NCBI GenBank assembly: GCA_000727475.1 | Contig: KL647295.1 | Location: 3,477,988 to 3,541,987, forward strand | DNA: 64,000 bases | Reading direction: 5' to 3' | Source of the DNA: Sarcocystis neurona | Taxonomy: Eukaryota; Apicomplexa; Conoidasida; Eucoccidiorida; Sarcocystidae | Shown: positions 24,426 through 38,073 of the stretch, one piece after another | Numbering within the stretch: the stretch's first letter is position 1 | Layout of the letters: the number at the start of each line of letters is the position of its first letter | Translations under genes and position numbers: made by a program | The notes under the pieces: model-generated | What the model saw: the letters and a program-made list of their open reading frames with translations, nothing else | What the model was told of the DNA's origin: nothing | The model's database searches: none

Positions 24426-24538
24426 GTGGTAGTGACAAGTTTTCGTCCGTGCGCGCTGCTCGAGAAAAGCATCGATACATGTTCACCCTATGGTAGTGAC
24501 AAGTTTTCGTGCGTGCGCGCTACTAAGCATCGATACAT
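24426..24538. repeat. Imperfect direct repeat, two copies of about 50 bp
   Basis: Copy one at 24426-24480 and copy two at 24490-24538 share GGTAGTGACAAGTTTTCGT, then GCGTGCGCGCT-like sequence and AGCATCGATACAT, with a few substitutions and a short deletion in the second copy. Confidence 0.85.
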
Positions 24539-26396
24539 ACTGGGCCACGCGCACACCTCCTTGTGCGTATTGCGACTGTACTTGAGGCGTGGTATTTCTA
24601 CATAGTAGGTGATGCGTAGCAGAGCCCCTCACGTCATATGAATTTCACAACACCCTCCCACGAGTATACTATTTCCACAAGATCCTCAGATACACATGTC
24701 TGCAAACATTCCCAACTACCCAGTCGTGTCACCGCAGGAGGACTGCACCAAGAAGGGACTGCAGCGCCACATTTCACTAGCTCGTTTAGTTACTCCCGGA
24801 TTGTGCATATGTACATTTGGGAACTTTTCGACGCACAGCTCCACAATGTACGTATACGAGATACGCACAGATGGACACGAATGCAACAGAAACGTGCAAA
24901 CGCGATGTCCTCTGTGCCACGACAGACGAGAAAGAGTAGTCTTTATGCTACGTCGCATACGCTCACGCGGTACCACAAATGCAGAAGGAATGCAAAGGCG
25001 TACACGTACATGAGCAGACTGTCCTTCGCGACCTGCCGCATACTCACCCCGCTCAGGGGAGGAATTTCAACGTGCGCAGCTGTTCTAGAATGCAGGAGGA
25101 CAAGAATTACTCCTATTTCTGCGAGATTCTTGCCTGCTTGCAGGTTTCAACTACAGTCAATTCAAAAAAAAATTCTTAAGGTACTTGAGAAGTTGGTGTG
25201 TACCCATGATCCAGTGGTATTAGAGTCGTCGTGGCAGCATCACTGCCAGCATGGCAGACTCATAAAAACGAGTTTTTCACACGTTGAAATGCCTGCAACC
25301 GGAAGGAAAGTAGCAAGTTTCAGAAGCTTGTGCGTACAATTTTAAGAAGGTGAGCGCTAGAATTCGTCACCTGGAAAACATCGGTGTACACGTGTGTCTA
25401 TATCTGTACACAGGTAGACGAAAACAGCGTGATACCGAGGATGCACAGAGACGTACCTGTACACCTACAGAGATGTGCAGAGTGACAGAGAGAGTGGACA
25501 TTCACGTGTGCGCACGTTCGTCCACATTCAATTAGGGAAACGTAGAGGAGAACAGAGAGCCGCCTGAATGATTCTGCGAATTCGTACCGATGGGTGCACG
25601 AAGGCGCGAATGACGGTAGGAGATGAACTTGTGTACAATACTGCGAGGCACGACTGCAGGTTTGCCAGTGGCGTCATAGCTCTGTCTGAGGTAGGAAGTA
25701 CGAGGTGCGGCTGAAAACGAGTGTTGGCTTCTCTTTACGCCAACTTACAGGCTTCACGTCTTCAGAAATAGCTGTAAAACACATGGGTCTTTACACCCCT
25801 ATGTATACGTATTGCATGTGTTGTGTACGGCAGGTGCATCACTTCACCACCATCTGTCTTCTGCGCTGAGCGTCGCGCTACACAAGGACAAAGGGTTCTT
25901 GCTTCATGTAATGAAGACTTTCTCTCCACGAGACTGGTCTCTATCGCAGCGAATGTGTTACCTACTTTCCTTAGTGTGGCGCTATACGTTTGTAGTCACC
26001 ATTGGCAATTATGAAGGCTACACAGCATGGCACATATCGATATACACCGTACTAAACGCTGAAGGTATGTAAATGCGTGGTGTCTGCATACAGGTGGGGT
26101 CTTCTGTGTGGCAAGAAAGACGCGTTGGTACACCTCTTTTGGTGCTGCGTGTCGAGGGTTGTCCGCCGACACATGACAGCCACACAAACAAGGTTACGTC
26201 GTTACTCGTGACTGGTCTCTGAGGCGCCGGTCCTCGGAGACTATCTGCGAAATCTGCAGTGAACGCAGAACGCCGCTTTTATTCGACTCACGGTAGCTGC
26301 GATGGTCTCTGGTGGAAATGAAAGACCCGCGGTACACGCCAAAACAACCGAAGTGTTCCAGCGGAGGCGTATTTAGGAAAAAGAACAGACCGACTT

Positions 26397-26560
26397 GCTC
26401 GTTGCGTAAATTAACACCCTGGTGTACTACAGCAATCTCTACGCATCCGACCACACTGACATGAATCAACACATTGACGTGTTCGTTGCGTAAACAAACA
26501 TCGTGATGTACTGTAGCTGCTACGGACTCTACGTACCTGACTACACTAGTGTGAGTTCAT
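26397..26560. repeat. Diverged tandem duplication of about 85 bp
   Basis: Two adjacent segments beginning TGCTCGTTGCGTAAA and TGTTCGTTGCGTAAA continue with related blocks (GGTGTACTACAGC / GATGTACTGTAGC; CCGACCACACT / CTGACTACACT). The match is clear by eye but has many substitutions, so the duplication is old. Confidence 0.7.
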
Positions 26561-27607
26561 ATCACTGTGCGAATGAACCTTTTAAGACGTACCTCTCCAG
26601 TGGCCATGATCTTTCGGCTACTCTGTTTTAGTGCGTGTTGCCTACTCTTGCACGCCCAGATTTAGTAACACATTCAGCAGACCTTGATCAGAGCTGAGGG
26701 GTGTACGAAAGCAGTTGCATCTATTTGCTGCCGCTTCTCAAAGTTATCCACCGATCGCCATGGTTTGAAGGGTGAAAACTCCGGCAGGGGATTACCAGGA
26801 GGCAGTTAGTGTTAATGCAGCCCACAGAATTCGTGGTATTTTCTATTTACTGTGGCACAGCTTTATCGAGGCCAGTCCTCACGATATGGCTTGACACTGT
26901 CGGTGGCTAATGTTTACGGTCTAGCTTCCGTAGAACGGGAATGCGTTAACCCGAGTCCCTTTCACTTCAAGCACAAGCAGGGCGGAACAGGAGGGCGCTC
27001 AGTGCACTGTTACGACCTCCACGTATCACAAGAAATCATCAAAAATAGTACCATGGCACAAGTTGAAATGACGTGCTTTGTCAGGAAGCTACGCGTGCTG
27101 TGAAATTAGCACTTTACATATACGCATACGCATTTATATGTTTTTATAGTACACGTACGGGGGCGATGTACTGAAGGACCCTCCACACTATTCTCCCGGA
27201 TGAGACACGTTCGAAGAAATTCATGGCGCTTCCACACCTACTTGGCAATTTTGTCCCCCAGCGCCGCCCCTGTACATCCACTGCGTGTTCCGTTGCTATT
27301 CCACGCGACATACGTTGCCGCCAATGATGTACAACAGGACGCGAATACCGTACCGTGACGGGATTTCGCTCTAAACAGGTACACATCCTCGGAGACAGGT
27401 ATACAGTTTTACCCAGCCACTCTTGTCTGTAGGAGTGGCGATACTTTAGCCTTACAGAACACACAGGAACCCGCGACGTTTACGGCCCCTGGCAAAAAAT
27501 TGGCAAAATCACTTGTCCGGGCGGCTTGATTTCAGTGTGTTGTTCTAATTCGAAACTGTACGCTCTAGTTCTTCCTGTCGGGGTAGACCTCAGCGTCCAT
27601 CTTAAAT

Positions 27608-27728
27608 TCTCCTTTTCCCTCCATAGATACTTCTTCATTTACACAAAAGATACTTCAAGAGAGAACACTCTCCTTTTCCCTCCATAGATACTTCTTCATT
27701 TACACAAAAGATACTTCAAGAGAGAACT
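27608..27728. repeat. Perfect 61-bp tandem duplication
   Basis: The unit starting TCTCCTTTTCCCTCCATAG at 27608 is repeated without visible change from 27669 to about 27728. It lies about 480 bp downstream of the eIF2-alpha kinase stop codon, possibly in its 3' UTR. Confidence 0.93.
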
Positions 27729-28211
27729 CATGACCAGGCAGCTTGACAAGCCATTCGGGCTGTCACCAGCTTGATGACTGACAGGAAGCTGAAGAAACCA
27801 CGTGAACACTGTTACTTCAATATCTCAAATGCCAGTCAAAAACTGAACCTCTGTCTTGTGACGCTTAGCAACGCAGGTCGAAACGTTCCGACCACCGGCC
27901 TCCAAGGTGGATGCTCCAGTGGCGAGCTTCACTGCCTGATCACACTGGCTTTGACTGAATGCAGTTTGCTCCATTTCGTCCGCTAAATTCGTTCCTCCCG
28001 TGGGCCAGAAAAGTCTGCTGTCAATTTCTACTTGTAAGCCGGTATTCACAAAAAAAACCCGCCCCTTCCTTTACTTTCCATTCTGCATACGTTTTGTGTC
28101 CGCCCTGCTTTTGGCGGACTGCAAATATATTTGTATGCCTCATGTGTGTGCACGTAACATGCTACGCTATGGCATCGGTTCTTGGCTTTGACTCGCTGCG
28201 CCTCACCGTTT

Positions 28212-31200
28212 TTACCGGTTACGTCCACTTCCAGTTACTGCACGCGTTTCGTGTTCGTCCATGGAAGTGTTTAACGTGTTCAACTGCTGTGTATCCTCGC
28301 TGTTACACCCTTCCCCCACCACTTCCGTAAACTCAAAGCAAGTCATCAAGCTATGGACGAAATTCACTGCTTCATCTCCATCGTCGTCCCTTGCGCTGTC
28401 TTGGCTGTCTCCGCTTCCCACTTCGTCGCCCCTACCCTGCGGACTGGCAGCGTCAGCACTACGCTGAGTATTCCTTTTGGTCGCGGCGTGCGTCCCCACG
28501 GTACTTTTTTCTTCGTGACTTGCTGAGCAAGAGGAGCGAGATGTCCCCACTATTACCCGCATCCATACGTCGTCCAGCAACGAGTTGTGTGTCAGCAGAA
28601 TATTAAGTTCACAGACAGAGCGCACCCCGATGGCTGAAACGCGATGAAGGAATTGTGATGTTTTCGGCAGTCGCCCCGTGATCCGCGCGTCACCTTTAGC
28701 ACCTGGTGACAAGTCCTGCACAAACGCTGCAGTCAGTGTACTTGATTCTTCCGGCTGTGTCTTACGCACGGAGGGGCCACCTCGCACCAACCAACCACCG
28801 AAGGCGCGCTCGTTTTTAGCTAACCAGCTGTTCCACCGACCGGTCCTCTGTGACGAGCTCTGCTGTGTGCTTGCTCTTTTTCTGTCGGTACTGTATTCCG
28901 AGCGCTCCTCCGTCGTGGGCTGTTTTTTCGTGAGTGCAGCACTGTCTGCCTTCCCTTCTCCACTGTGTAACTTCAAGCTATGCGAGCCGCAGAGCACCTT
29001 GACACGGTCAAGCAGACGCGTTCTGTGCTTCCCTGCGCCTTGAATCCCCCTATCCTCCGTTGCGTCTCCCGTTGACATTATCCCTCTGCAGAGAGTGTCT
29101 TTGGTGACTTCCCGTGTATGATGCTGTGAAAGTCGCCTCCCATCCTTGCCTAGCTTCAAACGAGTACGGTTACCCAACCATCCTTCTTCCACGTGCTCGG
29201 CCTCCGCTCTACCACGTTGTTGCACACCGATTCCAGCTGCCTTCGTAGCCTGGCCGTACGAATACCCACCCACTGTACGGCGACGCTGTGTTGACGATTG
29301 TATGCTCTGCTGCGTGGGAGTTGTTGTTCTTTCACTTTCGTCTTCCCAAATTTTCTTTGCAACCTCATCACCCAGATTACTCACCTGCGGGCTGGCGTTA
29401 TCAGTTTCATTATGTACACAGTCTGCTGACGCAAAATTATTCACATCTGCGAGTAGCTCAGCCCTTGAACCTGAACGTGGCTTGCAGCTTCCAGTGACTT
29501 CTCCCCTGATGCATCCCTGTTCTGAAATCGCGCTGTGGCGTGAGGTTCCTGCTCTGACCTGCAACGCAGCTGCTGTTTCATTTGAAGAGGACAGGAGAGA
29601 GTCGTCGGCAGATACACAGTCGCAGGACGGAAGACCTGGTGACGCAGGTGCCGGGGCTGCTCCGCACGTTAGATGGGCTGGATTCCCCTTCAGGACCCGA
29701 GTGTTTTCGCGCGTTGCGTCATCGTCCACCGCGTCCTTCAGTGAGGTGAGTAACTCGCTACGTGTTGTAGGATCAATGTTTGAAGTACGCGACTCTGCTG
29801 AAGTATCTACCTCAGCTGTGGAAGGCGGCGGCAAAGGTAGTCGGCGCATTTGTACCGCATTTTCTGGCAAGCGCCGCTCGCCGGTCGTTGTGGCGTTTAT
29901 GACCGTACCGCTCCCCTCGTGAATATTACAAGTAGCACCGACGTGTGCATTGCTTTGCTCTGCGTTCGGTGTCCAAGAGCCATTTTCCTCCCACATGAGC
30001 ACGCCGCAGTAGCCGTCCTCGCCTTCGATTTGAATAACCCGTTTTGCCTTTGTGGCATCATTCCTATCGGAAAAGATATACACCACTTTCTTGTGCTTGT
30101 CGATAGCTGCGAATCTGCTTTTCCATTCTCCGCGTCGAGAACGCATATAGATCTGCGCCCGGCGACAAAGAGGAGACGGCTTCGCCCGTGGTGGCTCGAT
30201 ACTGCGACTTGAGACTGACAGAAAGCCTCGTAGGTGCATGCTCCCACCCACCGTCGGCAAGCTGACCACATTTTCTTCGCAAGTGTCCCAGCCCGTTTGA
30301 CAGTAGTGCCGCCTGGTTGCTTCTTGTTGGCCCCCTGGACGTTGGTTTGGCTGCTGCTGTGCCACCTGTCGCTGATCTCCACCGAGCACTCGGTTCACAA
30401 GATCTCGAGGCCTGACAGTTTCACCTGCACCACACTGCATGCGCAACTCGAACAAGTCTGACTTCCTCCACACTCCGCTGCTGCTCGTGTGGTCCTCTGT
30501 CCGAGGGACGGGCTTCAGAGCTGCGGAACCACATCTCCCATGCTGGCTCCAGCTGTCTGCTGTTGAAACTTCGCAGCATCTGTCCAGCACTTCTTGTGCG
30601 TAATTTTTAACCGCCGAGTGAATGGAATCTTCAAGTGATTTTTTCCTCGTGAAGCAGCACGATTTTATGTCGTTTTCACCGCTCGCCCCCTTCCCAGCGA
30701 GCTCTGGTTCGTGGACCGCCTCGTTAAAATTTTTCACCTGAGCCCGTAAACCTCTTTCGGCGCGTCGACCGTGTTCCTCCGTTGCCAGCATGGTAACACA
30801 AGTTTCTTTCCAACTCCCTTGAAACGGTACACTGTCTTTATTCGCTTGATCCCCTCTTCTGGCAAGCTCTCTTGGAGAATCTGCAGGATGGAGAGCATTA
30901 GTAAGTGTTTCTGTGTCCGATGCAGTAGTGGGTTCTCCTGCGTGCTCTCTATGGTTCACTCGCTCTGCGACGGGCCCTGCCAGGCGCGCCTCCCAGCAGG
31001 TCGTGTCCGGGGACGCGTAACCTGACGGGGAGACTGCGGACAGCACAGCCTTATCGGCGACCTGGCGAGGCCATCCGTGCGTGTAGGAATACCAATTTCT
31101 ACTAGTGTCAAAATTCCGTTCGCAGAGCTCTGCGGCAGAGCAGGTGGAAGCGTATTGCTCGTCGACTGTCGAACCGGTCCCGCCGAAAGCGTCGCCCGAC

Positions 31201-34200
31201 GCAGCGCTGCGCTCTGTCACCTCATCTTTGTTTTCTGCAGTACACCGTCTCTGTGACACAAGTTTGTTCCATGCCTCCTTATCCCCCGTCCCTGCATCCT
31301 CACCAAACATCTGACTACTGCGTAGAACCTTCTCCGTCTTGTCCTTCTCCCCAGAAGACACGGCAGCAGTGCACAGGGTCGTTCTGTCAGTTGTCACATT
31401 CTCTGTGCTACTCCACGTAGTGGCACGCACGACTGTATCATTGCTCACAGTGCTTCCGTGTCCACTGACTACGCGGGTCAGCGGATTACGGCTTACCGTC
31501 GTCACGGATATATTTCTCTCTACCGAAAACTCTTTTTTGGGCTCACTCGGCATGAAAAGGACATCGTTATCAGCATCAGGCGAACCGCTTTGTTCACTCT
31601 CCGCATGGCTGCGGATCGCAGGTAAGTCCGTATGTTGTTTCTCGCACAGCTTGGTACCTTCTTCATTCTGGGTCACCTCACCGCTTTGCTTGTCTCTGCT
31701 GCTTCGGATATAACTGCACGCCTCATCCAAGGAAGCACTGGCTGCAAGCTGACCTTGTGCTTCTGTTAAGACACGCACAGCGGCAGCGGGAGGCTCATTG
31801 CAGCCTGAATCTTGGCGGCAGGATGCAGTACTTGCTGGGAATGGCCGTCGTTCGGGGTAGTCAGAAGGAGAGCTACATCGGATTGGAGAGGAGCTACGAA
31901 AAACCACTCCTTTGGGGAGGGTTAGCGCGCTCAGCGGCACAGGTGCATGTAACAAGCTTCTCTCTCCCGCAAATGGAGAGTCCATCTCATCACCACTGAG
32001 CCAGGCGCTCGCGGATTTCCTGAATTCGGCGGATGGTTGTAGAGGCGTTGTCGTTAGGGAAGGCGAAGTGTTGCCTTTCCGTATTCCCTTCTTGTGGCTT
32101 GAAATACGGCACTTAGAAGCTTCTTCTGACTTCCGCTGCCGGATTCGACCTCTTGTGTCGCTGGGCACGCAACGATATAGTCCTTCAGTCCGTGCACGGT
32201 TGCTGCCTAAGTGTTGATCACCCAGCGATCTTAAATACAGTTTGTACTCTGCTGGTAGGTTCATATACGATCCATTTCCTCCACGGCAGCAAATGTGCCA
32301 CTGCTGACGCTGGACACTACCAGCAGCAGCACAAGTGTCTCCAGCCCTCTGAGGAATGTGGGGTAAAAACGGAAAACCGTCGAGTTGTTCAGCTCGTGGA
32401 AAGGCAGGATACACATGTGCCTGCTCTGCTGTTGCCCCTGTCTCTCTGTCACGCCCGTCCACCGGCACGTCAGGCGTAGTTGCTTGCACACTGGAGGACG
32501 ACAGACTCACCGCTGGCGCTAAAATATGCGTAACGGGAAGGGGAGAGATGAGAGGTGAACGAGGCGCGAACACCGAACCAGTGAGGCACTGATGCGTATA
32601 CAGCTCTTTGATTGTAGGGCGCTGCAGAGGATCCTTCTGTAAACACCACTGACAGAACGGGACTACCCATGGAAAGTGCATACGAATACTAAGTGGCAAC
32701 TTCCCTTCGCGCGCATTTCGAAAGTTCATTGCACGCTCCATAGCAGTTTCGCAGCGGGTGAAGAGGTCTATGGCTATTAAGCCTAACGACCATATATCTA
32801 CAGAGTAGTCGTACTGCCCCCCCTTCAACTGCTCGGGAGGGGCGTAGGCACTCGTTCCTACGCCTGTCGTTCGGTTACTGAACGCGGGCGAAGCAAGCAC
32901 GCTGACTGCAGGTGACAGATATGATCCTGGGTTCGACGTTAAGGTACGTGCAGAGCCTGAGTTGAATTCTGATGAGCGCGCATTTCCACAAGAAGCGCTG
33001 CCTCGGTCTCCCCCCTCTGCTCGTTGAGCGCTCCCCAATGCAGGCGCATGCGTCCCCCTTACCGGCAGCAGACAGTGAGGAGACAAGGGCACGCAAGCAT
33101 CGTGTTTCGAAGCTGCTTCCGGCGTCGGATATGTGGCAGGCGGCGGCTGAACCACCACAACAGGGTGAGCTCCTACAGAAGATGTAGGCGCGGCTAATGC
33201 TGGACTATTTCGTGGATCATCCTGAGAGACCTGCCGCTCACGTGCGCCGGCGGAGTTACGCCTGTCACACCCACTGCTCCTGAAACTCCTACTGGCTGCA
33301 CAGGCACCACGCCCCAGCCACTGTTTATTGCCGTGTATGTCTTCCTCGCTCGGCCGTCCAATCCGCTGCTGCACCTGTATGCTTCTTCGGTCCTGCTTCA
33401 TAGAATCTTTGTTGGAAGCGCAACACCTTGTTGCCTTTTCAGGAAGAGGCTCCACGCCCTTTTGTTTTCTCTTCTCGCGTTCCCTGTGTTGTCTCCCCTG
33501 CCCGTCTTCACCAGTCGGAGCAGCTTTATTCTCCCCTACAAGTAGTGCAGGAGTATCTAATGGACAACCGCACGAGTTCAACGCTAGGACGCAATTCAAG
33601 AAGCTGGGACGGTGTTTTCGAGTACCTGAAGAGCAGCACCGAGTGCAGCCCTTGCCCTGCTGCAGCAGACAGCGTGTTGACGCTGGGCAAGACTGGACTC
33701 CGGTATGCCAGCATCTGCGGTATTGTCTCCCCAGCAGTCCGCTGTCGTCTCCACCCAAATGTGCCCTCGGGTGGCCCACAGCGGTTAAACCACGACAGCA
33801 TTCAGAGCACGGGCTACACGCCATCTGTCTCACCTCCCCTTCCGAAGAAACTCTCACCAGCTTTTCCACCGGTGCTGTACACCTCACGGCTGGCAGAGAA
33901 TGGCCACGTAATGCCAAGTGCGCGGCAGCGGCTTCGTCTTCAAACTCTCGTTGACACCGAGGTGAACTTATGCCGGATGCCGCATACTGATCGCACACCT
34001 TCCACGTAGTGCTTCGGAAATCACTGCACGAACTTGAGCTTTTTGACTTAGTAATGTGTGCAGTTGACTCGTCTCCGTGGGGTGCCCGGTCGCCAGAACA
34101 ACGTGCTCCTAACTCCGCCACGCCGAAGTCTCCTGCTTGGTGAAGATAATGAAATGAATCCACTTTTCGGAAAGGTGGATCTTTCATTGTGTTCTGCCCA

Positions 34201-37200
34201 AGAGGGTGCGGTGGTTCTTGTGGCCCACGTAAGGAAGAGGGTAGCTCCTGCTGCCCCGTACCACTGCAGAGCGATGCAACGAACGGCGACTGCACCTCGT
34301 GTCGCCCCTCCCGCCTCTGCATGGAAGTGTTGCACGCTGCTGCCATTTTATTAGGCGTCCTTGGCGTGGGCGCAGGGGAGACCTGAGATATTCGGGTACT
34401 GTCTTTAAAGAACGCCGAAGCAGTGCGCAAGCGGCTGCTACCGAGACAGTCGCGAGGAAATCTGGTACCCGCTGTTGTGGCGATGGCAGAGCCATTCCAC
34501 AAGTCGTCGTCCATATCTTCGCTAAAAGCCAGTCCGAAATCTCCAAGTTTTACCGCGCCTCCCTCTTTGATGAAAATGTTTGAAGGTTTCAAATCACGAT
34601 GCATGATGCCTGCGCTGTGACAGCTGTACAGCCCATTCACGATCATTGCCATAATCTCTTCATTCCGCTCCGGATCAATTTCGGGAGTCCGGGCTATATA
34701 CTCATCCAAGCTCACAGGGCAGTATTCCATCTGAATGTATAGCGACACTTCCACCCGGGTACCACCAGCGTGTTTCGGTTTGGTTCCAAAAAACCCCGTG
34801 GTCCTCGAGGCGTCTGCTGGGTGTTGCTGCTGGTCTGTCTGTTGCGGTGTGTGTTGCTGCTCCATTTTTTGCTGCTCGTTCCGTCGGTGTTGCTCCGTCT
34901 GCTCCTTTTGCCCCTCCTCTGACACAGGTTGCTGCGCTCCTCCCTGCTGGCCAACTGAAAGGGCTGCCTGATGTTTGATGTGCGCGTTCTTTTCAACACC
35001 TGGATTTCTCTCGGGTATAACCTTCCCTCGTTTTCTGCTTATTAGTAATTCATGTGCCGTGCGCTCTGCTGATGCTGGCGCTGCTGTCACGGCAGACACA
35101 GGTGAGGTCCACGCCGACACCGCGGCTCCATGACAAGGTGGTGCGTCCGCAGTGCACGTTTTTGCGTCTCCCTCGTTCGCCCGATTCCCCGTGCTAGAAA
35201 CGGTTCGATCCGGTCGCGAGAAAGGGTTCGCCTCCGGAAGGTCGGAGACTGGCAAACCAGCGGATACGTAACGCTGTTCTTCAATTTCTGCCGGCGACAC
35301 TGCGGGAGCCTCAGAGTCAACTACGGTATCTCCTGTTGAGTGGGTTGTGTCAAGTTGTTGTCGTGAGGCCTGCTGCTCTGCGCTCGTCAGCGTGAGGGCA
35401 CACATACCCCCGTTTTCATCGTCACCAGTGATCGGACTGGGGATCAGCGGACTGAGAAATACTGGCGTATCAGCACCACTAGAAGTCACGGGCTTTTCAT
35501 TCAGCATATCGCTGTGGTTCTCGTGGCCTTCCTCGGCCGTGCCAGGCCTATTAACAACTTCTTCCTGCTGAGCCGAAGGTGAAGCTTCCTCAGCAAAGAC
35601 AATTTCTAGGCCGTCTGGTTGAGTCTGAGGCCCGAAATCGTCGCAGCACCAGAAGTCATCCAGAGCAACAAAGGCAGGTGGATCACTACCGCTGGCCTCC
35701 TCTGTATCCTTGGTCGGCAGGAGGGATGCCTTGGCTTCAGCATGGCAGCAGCCGTTTTGCTGGTTCTCGGTAATGCCCTTCAAGGCGTTTCGCTCCGTCA
35801 CTCCCTCTTCACTCTCCACTGGGTCACTCATTTCCCGTTCAGTCCCAGGTACAGGAAGAAACAGGTCCTCGGTCCGCTCTTTCTCCCCCTCCTTCATCGT
35901 GCCACAGTCCTTCTTGTCTTCCACAGATATCGCGCTCTGAAATGCTGCTTTGTCGTCCGCTTGGACTGACCCATCATCGGCTTTCCACGTTGTATCAAGT
36001 AAGGCATCGAGGCGAGTTCTAGTGTCGTCCGGAACCTGCGGCTTCGAAGCGACCGAAGGTGAAGTATTCGGCAGATGAGCAAACGCGCCGCTTGCGTCGC
36101 TCAGACTCTCAGAAGATTTTAGTTCGCATCTAGTTGAAAATGCATTAGTAGTGGATCCCTCCTCAGTACTGGAACAATTATAGTTTCGAAAGCTCTCCAG
36201 ATTCGAACAGTTGGTGCTGGCTGTGAAGCTTTTCCTCGTGTCGTTTTGCGTCTGACACTGCTTCTCTCCACAAGATCGGCAGTAGTGCCTGCCCTCAGCC
36301 ACGAAGGATCCACTTTTCAGCCCACCTGCGCAGTCGCGTTCGCTGCGTGACTCACAGCGACACGAAGACCAGTGCAGCGAGCTGGGGGACGACACAGAAG
36401 AAAACGAGTGAGACTCTTTTTTCCGCTGGTTCTCATGCCCACCACGTCTTCGTGAGGCAACATCAAACGTGATCCCTTGAGAACGTTGGTCAGAATTGGA
36501 GCGGGTGTTGCGCCCTTTCTGAAACGCACGTCTCAGGATACAAGAGAAGGTCCGGCTATCTGTGCTATGGAGCCTCTTCCCTGGGCCACCTTTACACCGG
36601 ATGAAGGCTGCGAGCAAGTTTGCTTCGTTCGAAGACGCTGTTCCCGTAATTTCCGGTTGCACGTGAGCCCGGCTCACCGCGACCCCAGCAGCGTGCTCAG
36701 ATCCGCCTGTTTCTAAGTGCTTTTCATATAGTGTCTCGGCCTCCGAATTCGACTTAATGTCTTGCCCGGGGTAAAGGGACGTTACGTTATGTCTTTTCTC
36801 TAATTGACCGCGACAAGTCCCATTTCCTTCCTTCAATATATCTGTGTCTCGATCTTCAAGCTCATTCACATGCACAGGAAGCAATAACGTAGAGGTATTG
36901 TTTTCATCCAGGCTACTACCGCCGGGACGGCGACACTCCACAGGTGTTGTCGATGTGTCCACCTGCTGCGCTGATTCTCCTCCAAAAGCTACTTCTTTTT
37001 CAGGATAACTTCTGCGAGGTTCCCTCGACGTCGCGCTACAACTGCTCTGCCTTGTAGCTTTTGAGTGGAATAAATTACGAGCAGACACGTCCGTTTCGTG
37101 GGGCGCACCCTTTGCTTGCTCTCGGGAATCATGAGAAAAGGTAAGTGCTACAGGTGAAGCACCTGTAGCACCAGATTCCAGTGGCGCCCCTTTTTGGCGA

Positions 37201-37983
37201 ACGGCGTCTCTACTGGTTTCCCACCTCTCGCTGCTCCACGTGCTCTCGCTCACAGGGTTGCCGCAGCGCGCACGAGGATCTTCGTTTGAGACTAATCTTG
37301 GTGCCGTTGCCCCCAGTGCTGTTGCTGGTGTGGGCGTTGCTCCTTCGAATGTTGTTGCTGCTTCACAGCCCCGGTGGCGGCTCCCGTCAAGGCACGAGGT
37401 ACGCACAGAAGCTATAACGACCTTTCCCCTGTTACTTCTGTCGACAGGTGTGAGGCTGGGTGAACCTACTTTCTCTTCATCAGCACACTTGACCAATGTT
37501 CCATTCTCCGTCGAGCTGACCGGTTGCACAGAGGCAGGATGGGCACTGGTGTGTGCTGTGCCGCAGTCATCGGGGTGATCAGAATGCGTCGACGTTTGAG
37601 AGTGAGACACAGAGTAGAAGGAGAGACATTCATCGGATTTGCCTTTGCCATGGAATGGGCTGCTGGTAGGTGCGCTGTGTTCAAGTTTGCTTTTGTGAAC
37701 ACCTTCTGGATTATGCGTTACTCCATCCGCCCTGGAGGCTGCTTCTTCAGTCGCGTGAGTTGGAACCACGCGATTTGCTTCCACGGCAGAGCGCTCTGCC
37801 CCTGACGCCTCTTCCTCGTGAGAAGGACCGGATGTTTTTGACAGCGGATTTACTTCTACCCAGCTACTGAAGTATCGCACAATGTTCTCGTTTGAGTCCA
37901 GCCGGCGTAGACACTGTACCTCCCGGAGAAACAGCTGCATGCGCGACTGGATGTGGCGAGTGCTTGCCGCGAACTTATAGACG

Positions 37984-38019
<36 letters not shown>

Positions 38020-38042
38020 TACACACACACACACATATACAC

Positions 38043-38073
<31 letters not shown>

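Larger units (their letters stand above)
21526..28211. other. Region without a confident gene
   Basis: Lies between the start of UBA2 and the stop codon of the eIF2-alpha kinase, both on the minus strand, so it should hold the UBA2 promoter and the kinase 3' UTR. Several long ORFs are present but none has a recognised motif: plus 22816-23862 (348 codons, ATG), minus 22765-23523 opposite it, and plus 24638-25345 (235 codons). TA-rich microsatellites occur at 22.26-22.31 and 22.58-22.63 kb. Three small duplications are listed separately. Confidence 0.5.
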
